Notes under the pieces: model-generated
Databases searched by the model: none
What the model saw: the letters and a program-made list of their open reading frames with translations, nothing else
What the model was told of the DNA's origin: nothing
Translations under genes and position numbers: made by a program
Source: Neurospora tetraspora
Taxonomy: Eukaryota; Ascomycota; Sordariomycetes; Sordariales; Sordariaceae
Assembly (NCBI RefSeq): GCF_033439725.1
Contig: NW_026944389.1
Location: 3,410,001 to 3,474,000 of the forward strand
Reading direction: 5' to 3'
DNA: 64,000 bases
Part shown: positions 55,603 through 64,000 of the stretch, piece after piece
How positions within the stretch are numbered: the first letter of the stretch is position 1
Layout: every line of letters starts with the position of its first letter

Positions 55603-56353
55603 CTATATGGGTCCGAACCCACGATATCCAGGAAATGGGAGTGGTACATAACCTGCAGGGCCTGATAACAATTGTTAGCCCTACGATTGACGACTTTCCG
55701 GTGGGAGTGGGAGATAGAAGTCTTTCTTACCTCCTTTAAGCACCATTTTCAAGACCTCCCAGGCAACAGGGACAGCCCAAGAACAGGCGGGAAGTATCAC
55801 CGGAAAGAAGGGAAGTAATGCCACACCCATAATGACACCAGTCGCGGCCAACACGAGCACGATATCCTCGTTTCCTGAATTCTAGAAGAGAATGAGAGCT
55901 TTAGCTAGAAGCAGAACGCCATTGGGGCTTCATGGCACATTCAAGAGCCAGGCATTGCCTGTAATTGTACGAAAGAAGGGATGTGAATCTCACCTATGAG
56001 TCTTGTGTTCCTTTTCCAGCCCACCATATATCTCCCTCATCACGTTTGTTGAAGTTCGCGGCGTCCTCAGCCAAAGTTGAAGCCTCACGATCCCCCGTGT
56101 TCGTCGGAGACAAGCCATGGAAATGGAGACCGATTATGTCGGGCCGTCCAGGGAGACGGGTACGTCCGGTCGAGCATTGACATGGTACACCGGGGTTCTG
56201 CCGCGTCATATCAGCACGATGCGGAGGCGAGGAGTCGCTCGACTTGTCCTGAGGTGGGAGATGAATATGAGTAACCAGAAATTCTGGTACCCCCGGTGCT
56301 GAAAGCTTTCCTGCCGGACAGGAACAACGGGTGTAGTATCCTTTTCGAGTCAT
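55603..56353 (-). pseudogene. Degenerate IFI6/IFI27-like relative (copy B) with a tandem CxC...HxH N-terminus
   Basis: Exons 55994-56353, 55731-55881 and 55603-55661 (minus strand). Exon 1 starts at ATG 56353 (MTRKGYYTRCSCPAGKLSAP) and has two matching motifs, Cys10-x-Cys12...His29-x-His31 and Cys58-x-Cys60...His77-x-His79. It ends in an in-frame TAG (55994-55996) directly against a good donor, gtgaga. Exon 2 (phase 0 in, phase 1 out, 151 nt) encodes NEDIVLVLAATGVIMGVALL, matching the hydrophobic exon of the neighbours in phase and length. Exon 3 gives only GPAGYVPLPFPGYRGFGPI before a stop, not the Gly-rich core. I read this as a copy broken by a nonsense codon and a lost 3' half. Alternatively exon 1 is a separate 119-aa gene. 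Confidence 0.5.
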
Positions 56354-56740
56354 CTTGGCGATGCGGACGATAAGGAATGGAAGTGGTAGCAAAGATCTTG
56401 AACAGCGACAGTCGAGACAGAGACCAAAGAAAGTGGAGGAAGCAAATACGGGGGCTGAAAATCGGGAAGAGGACGACACTGCTTTATAGATAAATAACTT
56501 CGATGATGGACTGGGGAAAAGCCACTCATAGAGGTACATTTCCTGCCGCCGTTGGACAAGCGCGTTTGGTAAAGGCTCCCTGCAGGACATTTGCATTCGT
56601 GGATTTCACGTTCTCTTCGGAACTTTTTGGGCCTCCTGTATCCATGTACCATCAGTGATGCTATGGTCAACGTCCTTCTAAATGGACAATGTGCAGCTTT
56701 TGGGTTTTCGGTACCTCTAGACACCAAGTTGCAAAGCTTC

Positions 56741-57519
56741 TCAAAGATCTATGATAATCCGCCGGCCGATTGGAGAAGGATCCGGGACTTGTATGAACGA
56801 CTCTTCATCAGAGGCCCCTGAGTCATCGAACAAAGTGGTCTCTTCGTCGAAGTCCTTGTCTCGCGGTTTATCCTGGCTCGCACGAGGAGTCTTTTCCGCA
56901 CCAGACCCGTCTCCGTCATCCTCGGGCCCCTTTGGGCTTGGGGGCCCGGCTCCATCTGTATCGTCACTATCGTCTTCATCGTCGTCTCCACCTTCATTTC
57001 TATTCAGCATGGCAGTAATAAGCCCTGTCACTGATGTGTACACTCCGGCTGACTGAACGGCAGTCGTAAGGCCAGCGAGTCCGTATCCGCCCATTGCGGT
57101 GCTTGTGAGAGAGGCAAACCAGCTGCCAGCAGCGACGTTCCCAATGATGGCCTGGGCTCCTGCTGCTAATGACCCTATTTATTTGTTAGCCATTGAGAAA
57201 GATGATACACACTCTTGCAACCTACCTCCTACTATACCACCAGACCCAAAGCCAAGTAGACCCAAAGCACCCACAACAGGAGCCGTGACCAACGCAGGGG
57301 CAGCGACAACCGTCAGTCCGACGACACTGAGACCAATACTTGCAGCTTTGGCGCGGTTCTCGGTAATCCATTGTCTGAGCTACGAGTGTGACGATATTCA
57401 GTCAGCTACTTCCCATTACTAAGGCCACGACGTTAGCGGAAGGTGCAACTGACTCTCTCAAGCTTCTCTTCACGGGAAAGATCATCCCATCCTTCTTCAT
57501 CCCAAGGCAGCGCTGGCAT
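56741..57519 (-). CDS. IFI6/IFI27 (ISG12)-like membrane protein, copy C
   Basis: Three exons on the minus strand, 57454-57519, 57226-57379 and 56741-57174, give 217 aa. Exon 1 is short (MPALPWDEEGWDDLSREEKL). Exon 2 opens with LRQWITENRAKAASIGLSVV and the hydrophobic VVAAPALVTAPVVGALGLLG, ending GFGSGGIVG. Exon 3 continues GSLAAGAQAIIGNVAAGSWF, the 6-16 family core. The long acidic tail (GGDDDEDDSDDTDGAGPPSP) contains DFDEETTLFDDSGASDEES, which matches the tail of copy A. Intron positions match copy A. Copies A and C share WxxxNP/R-type starts, core and tail, so they are probably a direct duplication. It is divergent from copy D. Confidence 0.85.
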
Positions 57520-58180
57520 TTTGATCTTGATAAAAGTACGATAGTTAACGAGGTTGAAGAATGGTCTGGTCTGAAGTGGTTGATGAATGTTGTTGTCAGG
57601 CCGTGGAAAGTTGACAGGAAGGCGTTGAGTGGTAGGGAGGAGGGAAGGAGCGGGTCTTTGACCGTTCTGTGCACTGATCTTGCAGCTGCCTCTTTCGTCC
57701 CAGGTCCGCCTGTGCGTGACGTGCTGTCGCTGTAGGCCTCTATGCAGGTCATGGACGGGTGGCGATTTCCAATTTGCTTCCGACTGGCATGTGCAGAATA
57801 TCCACGACACTCAACACCAAAGCGCGTTTCGAAGGCAGACAATCTGTTTAGCTTTTTCAACGTCTCTCCCAATACTATTCAGTTTGAGTCAATACCAATT
57901 TTCCGTTTGGGCTTGACATAGTCCCACGGAAGTCGAGCGGCACCAGGGCTACCTGCGTTGCGCGTTTGTCATCCTCTGCTTTTCCTGCACCGAGGCCTAC
58001 TACAACATCTCCACTTCGAGCATGGAACTGAGGCGTACTTCCTCACCCAAAGTGTTAATGACGAAACAATCCAATCATCCATAAAGGCTCTTTCTTTCTT
58101 CCCAATACCACGTTCGTTCCCTTTTGTCTGCCAAACCCTTTAGCACTCACCATCAACCATCCCCCATTGACTGAGAAAAG
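57520..58180. promoter_or_regulatory. Divergent promoter region of copies C and D
   Basis: 661 bp between the ATGs of copies C (-) and D (+). Any shared control of the two paralogues would lie here. No specific site is identified. Confidence 0.4.
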
Positions 58181-59255
58181 ATGGATTTCGGCAAGATGAT
58201 GGATGAAGCCGGCAAAGGTTTCGATGAGTTCGCCAACAACGCAGGGAAGAGCTTCGAGGAAGCTAGCAAGGAAATGACCGAGTTTGGACAAAATGCGCAG
58301 GAACAGATTGAAGAGGCTGGCAAGGGAATGGACGAGTTTGGAAAGAATGCGCAGAAGCAGGCGGAGGAAGCTGGCAAAGGGGCTGACGAGTTGAGAAAAA
58401 ACATGTCTCAAACGTTTTCTGACCTTGTTGGAAACGCTTTGAAGCAGGCCGAGCCGGTAGGAAATGGCCTTGCCCGTTCTTCTTGCTGGTTTACCATGCA
58501 TGCTGACAAATATTTCGTTCACAGATCATAGTCAACGTGACTAACGAGATTTCAGAGGACGTGAAAGGGGCTCTTGGCATAGCGCAGGATGCTAAACAAG
58601 AGCTTCCGCTTGTATGGTGTCTTCCGTCCTTTTTGTACCCTTTAAGAGCCCCCTGCTGACCAGTTGCCGTTTAGATGGCCATGAGAGTGTCAGACTGGAC
58701 ATCCAACATCCTGCCCAAACTAGTTGAGACCGCCGGAGACCTTGGTGAGAGCATCAAGGAACAAGTCAAAAAGGTCACTATCTTTCCTCTCTTCTTCCCA
58801 TCTCCGACCAAGTGCGCAACTGACCTTGTCACCTAAATTATAGGCTCAAGACTGGGTTTCAGAGAATCCCGAAGTCATGATGTACATCATGCTCGGCGTG
58901 ACGGGCGTCGTCATCCTCGCGGCACCGGGCTTGCTCATGACACCAATTCTGGGTGCCATCGGTTTTGGTGCTTCGGGCATCACAGCAGGTAAGAGGACCT
59001 CGAGAAAGACCTATGTCTTTCTCTCAATGGGGTGCGTACTGACACTCATCGTTCATTTGCTCAGGATCCATGGCGGCAGCGATCCAATCCGGCATCGGAA
59101 ACGTCGCGGCCGGAAGTGCCTTTGCCGGCCTCACGAGCGCGGCAATGGTTGGTCTTGAGGGTACAGCCATTGCGGCTGTTGGTCAGGCTATCGGAGCGGC
59201 CATGGCGGCGGGTGGTGCTGCCGGTGCTGCCGGGAAGTTGATGAACGATGCCTAG
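58181..59255 (+). CDS. IFI6/IFI27 (ISG12)-like protein with amphipathic repeats, copy D
   Basis: Five exons, 58181-58456, 58525-58611, 58675-58773, 58844-58988 and 59065-59255, give 265 aa. Exon 1 holds four consecutive 18-residue repeats (residues 9-26, 27-44, 45-62, 63-80; unit EAGKGMDEFGKNAQKQAE). Exon 2 (29 residues) starts IIVNVTNEISED. Exon 3 is a 33-residue unit with W8 and L13-P14 (SDWTSNILPKLVETAGDLGE). Exon 4 gives AQDWVSENPEVMMYIMLGVT and the hydrophobic core to GFGASGITA. Exon 5 completes the 6-16 domain (GSMAAAIQSGIGNVAAGSAF) and a Gly/Ala zipper-rich end (AVGQAIGAAMAAGGAAGAAG). No signal peptide. The N-terminus suggests an amphipathic helix or coiled coil feeding a membrane-inserting domain. 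Confidence 0.87.
58205..58420 (+). repeat. Four in-frame 54-bp (18-residue) repeats
   Basis: Units at 58205-58258, 58259-58312, 58313-58366 and 58367-58420, all inside exon 1 of copy D. Each begins EA(G/S)K and has hydrophobic residues spaced as on one helix face. Confidence 0.85.
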
Positions 59256-59602
59256 AATTTAGAACTTGTCGACGTATGTCAACACCTGTTTTCGAGGCTT
59301 CCAGAAAATGGAAATGAACTTGGGCGGATAGAGAGTATCTGACAATCGATCAAAGATCCAAGAGCTAGTGAAATGCCGATGACCGCGGGATACGGTAGTT
59401 GGACGCAGGAGGCCCGGAGGTCAAATCCGGGCCTCTGGCAGCGAGCAAACGGAACCGTGTTGTGTCAAGTGAAAACACTTGAAAGGGTTTGTGTAGGTAC
59501 TGCACTTTCTAACGTCATAACTGCAAGAGACCGTCTTTGGCAGAAGTGAACAAGAGGGAACTCAAAGCCTAGAGGTACCTACTATGTAAGTATCTACAGA
59601 CC
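59256..59602. other. Convergent intergenic region between copies D and E
   Basis: 347 bp of 3' flanking sequence for two convergent genes. Nothing else seen. Confidence 0.45.
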
Positions 59603-60834
59603 TTACAGTCCCATTTCAACCACAGGAACATCCCCGTTAAACTTCTCCTCCATCCACTGGCGTGCGAGATCTACAGCTCCAGCAGTCATGATCGTGGCCC
59701 CAGCTGCCCGTAGGGCAGCATCGAGAGCAACGGCCCCATAGCCTTCCGCACCAGCGCTTTGAAGAAACGCAAAGACGCTTCCCGGACTGACGTTGCCGAT
59801 AGTGGAATGGATTGCTGCTGCAAGTGAGTCTGATAACACGGGGTGAGAGTGTCAGCGTATGCTATGAACTGTCATGGAGCGGACGACAGAGCCATCTTCT
59901 TACCTGCAGCTACTCCTTCCGAAGTGAATCCCAATGCGTCCAACAAGGGTGTGTAGAACAATCCGGGGTAAGCAACCAAGATGATGAGGCCTGCGACTCC
60001 TAGTATGATGAAGACCGTGGCAGTAGGGTGTTCTGTTGCCCACTTCTGAGCCTGCAGTTTGCAAAGATAAAATGATCAGCTTCACAGAGCAAGCGATATA
60101 GGGCCTTGGGTTTTTACCTTCTCAAACTCGAATCTGGCGCTCTCCGCAAGTTCTTTACCTGTGTCAACAAGCAAAGGGAGGACATGTGTTGCCCAGTCGG
60201 AGACAGTAATCGGGATCTAGACGAAGCAAGATATTCGTTAGACAAGACAATCCGATATATGAAGGTGTTAATTCAAGCTGTAAGCTTGGGTAACCCTACC
60301 AATTCAACAGTCTCGCCATCATCGCCCAAAACAACTTGGGTTTTCTTTGGGACAACATTCGAAGTCAACTGAATCGAGACCTGGATGCCAAAATGCATCA
60401 ACAAACAACATTCAGGCATGGCTTGAGGGTTTGGAGCCATTTCTTACATGCTCAGCATGCTTCTTTGCATTGTCAAGAATATCTGCAAGCGTCTCAGCAG
60501 CAATGGGAAGGTTCTGAGAAACCCAATCTCCAGCATTTGCCGAGAACTGGTCAAAGTGAACTCTGGTTAGCGGGTGTGCCGGTCAAACTATCAGCAACCT
60601 CGAAGGCAAATGTCCTCACCTGTTCGGCGTGTTTCTTCGCATCGCCTGCTACGTTGCTCACGGCCGCTCCGGCCTGCGGGAGGAAATTATTTGCCCACTG
60701 CGATGCATCGGTCGAAATCTGGGAAGAGCATTCGCAGTCAGTCAGAGAATGATCAGGCAGGGCGACGAGCGAACCGACATCACCTTTTCGGCGTTTTGAG
60801 CAAGTATATCGCCAAGGAGATCCCAGGGTGCCAT
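59603..60834 (-). CDS. IFI6/IFI27 (ISG12)-like protein with repeated 33-residue exons, copy E
   Basis: Seven exons on the minus strand, 60784-60834, 60620-60718, 60448-60546, 60300-60380, 60118-60216, 59904-60051 and 59603-59829, give 267 aa. Exons 2, 3 and 5 are each exactly 99 nt, phase 0 at both ends, and encode one unit with W8, L13 and P14 (DASQWANNFLPQ, NAGDWVSQNLPI, TVSDWATHVLPL). Exon 4 (27 residues, VSIQLTSNVVPKKTQVVLGD) resembles exon 2 of copy D in its start. Exons 6 and 7 encode the membrane core (AQKWATEHPTATVFIILGVA...ALGFTSEGVAAD-SLAAAIHSTIGNVSPGS). The core departs from the others (GFTSEG instead of GFGSSG). All joins keep phase, which is strong support for the model. Confidence 0.87.
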
Positions 60835-61370
60835 CTTGCTGTCTTGTCTGCGCGCCTCCCGAGATGGTGGATGGATACTGATGGTGAACTTTGACCCAAG
60901 CAGTCAAGGAAGTCACGGAGGGCTGCGAGATGTTGTAGTGGTATTGCAACTGCCCGATACCCCACCCATGTTGGGTGTTGTTTGGCAACTGCATATCCTG
61001 CCGGAGCCCGCAGGCCCGACGGGAGCGGTTGTTGACTGGACCGACGGGACCCGGTGCCAGCGGGGATAGAAGGATGAGTTGTCGGCAGCCCGCAGTTGCC
61101 CGACGGCATTGATCATTGGATGGCAAGCTCTTTCAACGTTTTTGGTTTAAATATTCTGTTTACTGTTGGCGGGGTTATGCGTAGCCACACCTGATTGATA
61201 GGTACCTACGGCGAGAAAGATGTCGCTCCTGTTAGGGGCAACCACACATTGAGCGAATATGTTTTATACATTTTTCAACCGGTGAACCGCCACAACAAAT
61301 GTGATGTCAACATCCAACAAGAACGAAGCACGAATGAAGGAAACCGGCGACGTCCATAATGATCAAGGCT
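60835..61370. other. Intergenic region between copy E and the HET gene
   Basis: 536 bp; the promoter of copy E and the 3' end of the HET gene, both on the minus strand. No gene seen. Confidence 0.45.
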
Positions 61371-63569
61371 TCAACTTGGACAAAGCAGCAAGAACAGCAC
61401 CAGCCTTGTCGCCTGTACAATTCGGAAGTTACAAGCCTTTTCGCCAAAATCTGCGCCATCGATGACTCCCTCCTTCATACGAGCCGGTATCACAGTGGGC
61501 CCAATATGAGCGCAACGAATTGATTCAGTCATTTCGGTGTGCGTCGTTGGCACAGTCACCTCGCTGGCGCTGGAATCATCGATCCTCCGTAACGTCATCA
61601 GCACGGCTGAACCCCTTATGCGGCAAACCAGATCCCCTGGCCGCGTAACGCGCGAGCCCATGCCAACGAGGCCCGATGCCGTACGGTACACGAGACGGCA
61701 CATGGACGGCCACGTCATGCACTCGAGGAACCCAGCGGCGGTGGCGCCTTCTCCGCGCCGCCGGAGCACAGCCTGCGCGTCGGCCGGCAGGCTGTCGAAG
61801 ACGGAGCGAACAGGCAAAAAGCTGCATGTGTTGTTCCCGTCTTCGTTAACACGGCCGGCCTCAGACAACGCGCCGCGAAGCAGTTCGTGATACTCGAGAA
61901 CGTAGGCGGCAAACGATCGGTGGTGTTCCTCCAGGATTTGGTTCAGTCCAACCTTGCTGACCGGATCGTCCTTTTCCCTCGTACCGAGCGGGAGGGCTAC
62001 TGACAGTGATTCCAGTACGGCTAGTGCGTCTTGCTGTTTCGCAGGGCGGACTAGCTCCCATACGCGATCGAGCCAGAATGGGTTTTGCTTTGTCCGCTCT
62101 CGTGCCAAGTGCGTGATGGGGAAGTCTGTCGTCTCCATGCGACGTGACACGGCAGAGACCTCATCAACCACCCAGCCTCGCACGAGGAGATGTGGAAGCG
62201 ATGTTCCGTCCTCGCAGTCAACTCCGCCCTCGAAGTTGATATCGTCGTCTTCGGTCACGGCCGCGGCTATCGGGTAGTCGACCGGCGTGGTCCGGTTAAT
62301 ACTATGCCAGTCAGGCACCCAGGAGGGCATCCTGGCATCGTGCTGACAGTCCCACTCGCAGTGCTCTGTGGAAGGGTCGTCCTCGTGGTCGACAAGGCTG
62401 ACGATGTATAGATTTTTCGTCTTCCGGATGAAGTTGATGGCCAGTCTCGTGTATATCACACCGCGCGTACGGGTATAGTCAGGGTGGATTACAAGCTCGC
62501 CGTCGAGGACGGCCATCGGGTGACCAAGCAGACTGAATATGCGGTCCCGTGGGTCAGTTACGCGCAGGATGCGCGTCCAGTGCAAACCAGTCAGGAAATC
62601 ACAGTCAGGCGTGCCGTCCTCATTGGTGGACCATACCATCAGGATGTGGTGAGCGACCCACGATATCAGACCCAGATGTGTCACCAGCGAGGCACCGCTG
62701 TAGTCCAAGAACCGAACGAAGCGGCCCATCAGCGGCCATTCGAGAATGCTGATCTCCAATGCCCAGCCCTCCTCCTCGACAGCAACCCTCTCATCAGCTC
62801 TCACCCCGTTGTCAGCGGGCTTCAGGGCCGTGATCAAGAGAGCCTCGCGGGCGAGGCCAAGTTCCTGTACGATCCAGGCGCGGTGAAAGTACTCAACCTC
62901 GAAGAAGAGCTTGACGGACTCCCACTTGCGTGCTTGCTCCTTGAACCGGCGCCGGTCGTCCTTGGATAAGTGAGCGAGGTCATCGGTGGCGTCAGCCTGG
63001 AAGTCATGGTGAAGGAGAAGAACGCGGGCGTCGCGCAGGCCGGCCTGTGCGTCTTTCATGAAGGCCTTTATGAATCGAATGGCGCCCTGCATGTCCCGGC
63101 GAGCCTCTTCGCCCTCTTCCCAGCCGAGCCACGAAAGGACACGGCGCGCGCCGGCGTAGACGAGCGACATGAGTTCGACTTGCGAAATACGCTCTTGCAT
63201 GTCCTCCTGGTTGATGCACACGGCGTCGGCCCAAAGCCGCCGCACTGGTTGCCTTTTCGCCGGTGCCGTACCCGCATCTCGCTCGTTGTTATTCCCAGCA
63301 GCTGGTCGGTGTCGGAAAGCCGTCAGTGCTCCGTGCAAGTTCTCTGTCACGGAGACCGTCAAGCCTTCTATGGTGATGTTGCGCCGCTTTTGCGCGTCGC
63401 CCCAGACGTAGGAGATGGCCTCGTATGGCTCTGCATCTATTGCCTGTGGCACCAGCCGCCCGACTATGCCGTCCGAGTACTCGCCGGGCTCAAGCTCGAA
63501 GACGCGGATGAACTTAGGGGGAAGAGGGCGATAGAAATTGGGGAAGGGACGACCGCTCAGGTTGTTCAT
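61371..63569 (-). CDS. HET-domain protein (heterokaryon incompatibility type)
   Basis: Single exon, 732 aa, ATG at 63569. The HET domain spans about residues 45-200: AEPYEAISYVWGDAQKRRNI, VTENLHGALTAFRH, RRLWADAVCINQEDMQERIS and ARRVLSWLGW. These match the three conserved blocks of HET (PF06985). HET proteins trigger cell death when incompatible strains fuse and are often controlled by NLR-type receptors. Here no NACHT, WD or TPR region follows; the remainder (to residue 732) is a globular, Cys-containing region typical of stand-alone HET proteins (WIVQELGLAREALL, then TDPRDRIFSLLGH). The gene has no introns and sits directly beside the IFI6/IFI27-like cluster in the same orientation as copy E. 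Confidence 0.93.
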   Translation of the reverse strand: MNNLSGRPFPNFYRPLPPKFIRVFELEPGEYSDGIVGRLVPQAIDAEPYEAISYVWGDAQKRRNITIEGLTVSVTENLHGALTAFRHRPAAGNNNERDAGTAPAKRQPVRRLWADAVCINQEDMQERISQVELMSLVYAGARRVLSWLGWEEGEEARRDMQGAIRFIKAFMKDAQAGLRDARVLLLHHDFQADATDDLAHLSKDDRRRFKEQARKWESVKLFFEVEYFHRAWIVQELGLAREALLITALKPADNGVRADERVAVEEEGWALEISILEWPLMGRFVRFLDYSGASLVTHLGLISWVAHHILMVWSTNEDGTPDCDFLTGLHWTRILRVTDPRDRIFSLLGHPMAVLDGELVIHPDYTRTRGVIYTRLAINFIRKTKNLYIVSLVDHEDDPSTEHCEWDCQHDARMPSWVPDWHSINRTTPVDYPIAAAVTEDDDINFEGGVDCEDGTSLPHLLVRGWVVDEVSAVSRRMETTDFPITHLARERTKQNPFWLDRVWELVRPAKQQDALAVLESLSVALPLGTREKDDPVSKVGLNQILEEHHRSFAAYVLEYHELLRGALSEAGRVNEDGNNTCSFLPVRSVFDSLPADAQAVLRRRGEGATAAGFLECMTWPSMCRLVYRTASGLVGMGSRVTRPGDLVCRIRGSAVLMTLRRIDDSSASEVTVPTTHTEMTESIRCAHIGPTVIPARMKEGVIDGADFGEKACNFRIVQATRLVLFLLLCPS

Positions 63570-64000
63570 GCTGATCCAGGGTATGGGTAATGGAGAACTG
63601 AGTCAACGTAAAGCGGTATGTCCAAGAAGAACCCAAGTGGCAATGCACTAAACGGTTAGAAGCTCCATGAACTATAGGAAGTTGGTCAACTCAATAGCGA
63701 CTCGATCGGGCAGCGGCTCTGCGATTTAAAGGAGGGTCTGGTGCGCTCAGTCTTGTGCAGTGTATCCTTCGCGGGTTCAGCTGGAAACGTCCAGGTGGCT
63801 GCATGAGGGCTTTTCGTTGCCCTCTCTATGAATACTGAAGAACCAAATGGCTGATTGGTAACCGTGGGTGTGTGATGGTGGTGGTGGTGATGATCTATGC
63901 TGGCCATACAAGCAACAACCCAGCCCGAAATACAACGATCTCCGTTGCCGACCTCTACCATCAAAGTCAATCATCAGAAGCCCAGTTTAAATCCGTTCAT
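63570..64000. other. Upstream region of the HET gene to the window edge
   Basis: 431 bp of presumed promoter. A CCATCACCACC-type run near 63870-63895 is the only low-complexity feature. Confidence 0.45.

Noticed and set aside
62484-63590. Two + strand ORFs of 161 and 206 codons
   Set aside because: Antisense to the HET gene, which carries all conserved HET blocks.
1-64000. CRISPR arrays, rRNA genes or intact transposons
   Set aside because: None seen: no regularly spaced repeats, no rRNA-like sequence, and no transposase, reverse transcriptase or terminal repeats.

Overview
The window is nuclear DNA from a filamentous ascomycete, most likely a Sordariomycete of the Neurospora/Sordaria/Podospora type. 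Its genes carry short introns (about 54-110 nt) with gtaagt/gtacgt donors and ctaac-like branch sites. Both strands are coding, with 0.3-2.5 kb of low-complexity intergenic DNA between genes. Exon joins given here were worked out by hand from splice sites, reading phase and family resemblance; there is no transcript evidence.

Layout. 1-17 kb is a dense housekeeping block: the 3' end of a Bud7/Bch1-type exomer gene, an aldo-keto reductase, a HIT protein, RPB12 convergent with the GPN1/NPA3 GTPase, a fungal DUF7053-like protein, a CWF19-like splicing protein, and the divergent ribosome-biogenesis pair RRP3 and SSF1. 17-25 kb is gene-poor, with a small probable mitochondrial membrane protein, a (GTT)n tract and a secreted proline-rich repeat protein whose frame is broken inside its repeats. 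25-36 kb holds a GH18 chitinase with a CBM1, a seven-TM protein, a TRAPPC12-like TPR protein and a Sur7-family membrane protein. 36-48 kb holds a double-cupredoxin fusion protein, a GPI-type cupredoxin, tRNA-Leu(TAG), a Ctk2-like cyclin, a secreted CE1-type esterase and a Kre9/Knh1-like GPI protein. 49-53.5 kb carries a small hypothetical gene, a lone FAR1/WRKY-GCM1-type DNA-binding protein and a methyltransferase-like protein, followed by a tRNA-like Pol III element.

The accessory end, 53.9-63.6 kb, is the most unusual part. Four intact genes and one broken relative encode glycine-rich hydrophobic proteins of the IFI6/IFI27 (ISG12, '6-16') type. All intact copies share an intron at the same place in the hydrophobic domain, but their N-termini differ. 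Two are assembled from a repeated 99-nt, phase 0-0 exon with an invariant W-x(4)-L-P; one begins with four 18-residue amphipathic repeats; the broken copy has a tandem CxC...HxH motif. A single-exon HET-domain (heterokaryon incompatibility) gene follows directly. The composition suggests a fungal self-recognition, stress or cell-death locus, but that function is inference only.
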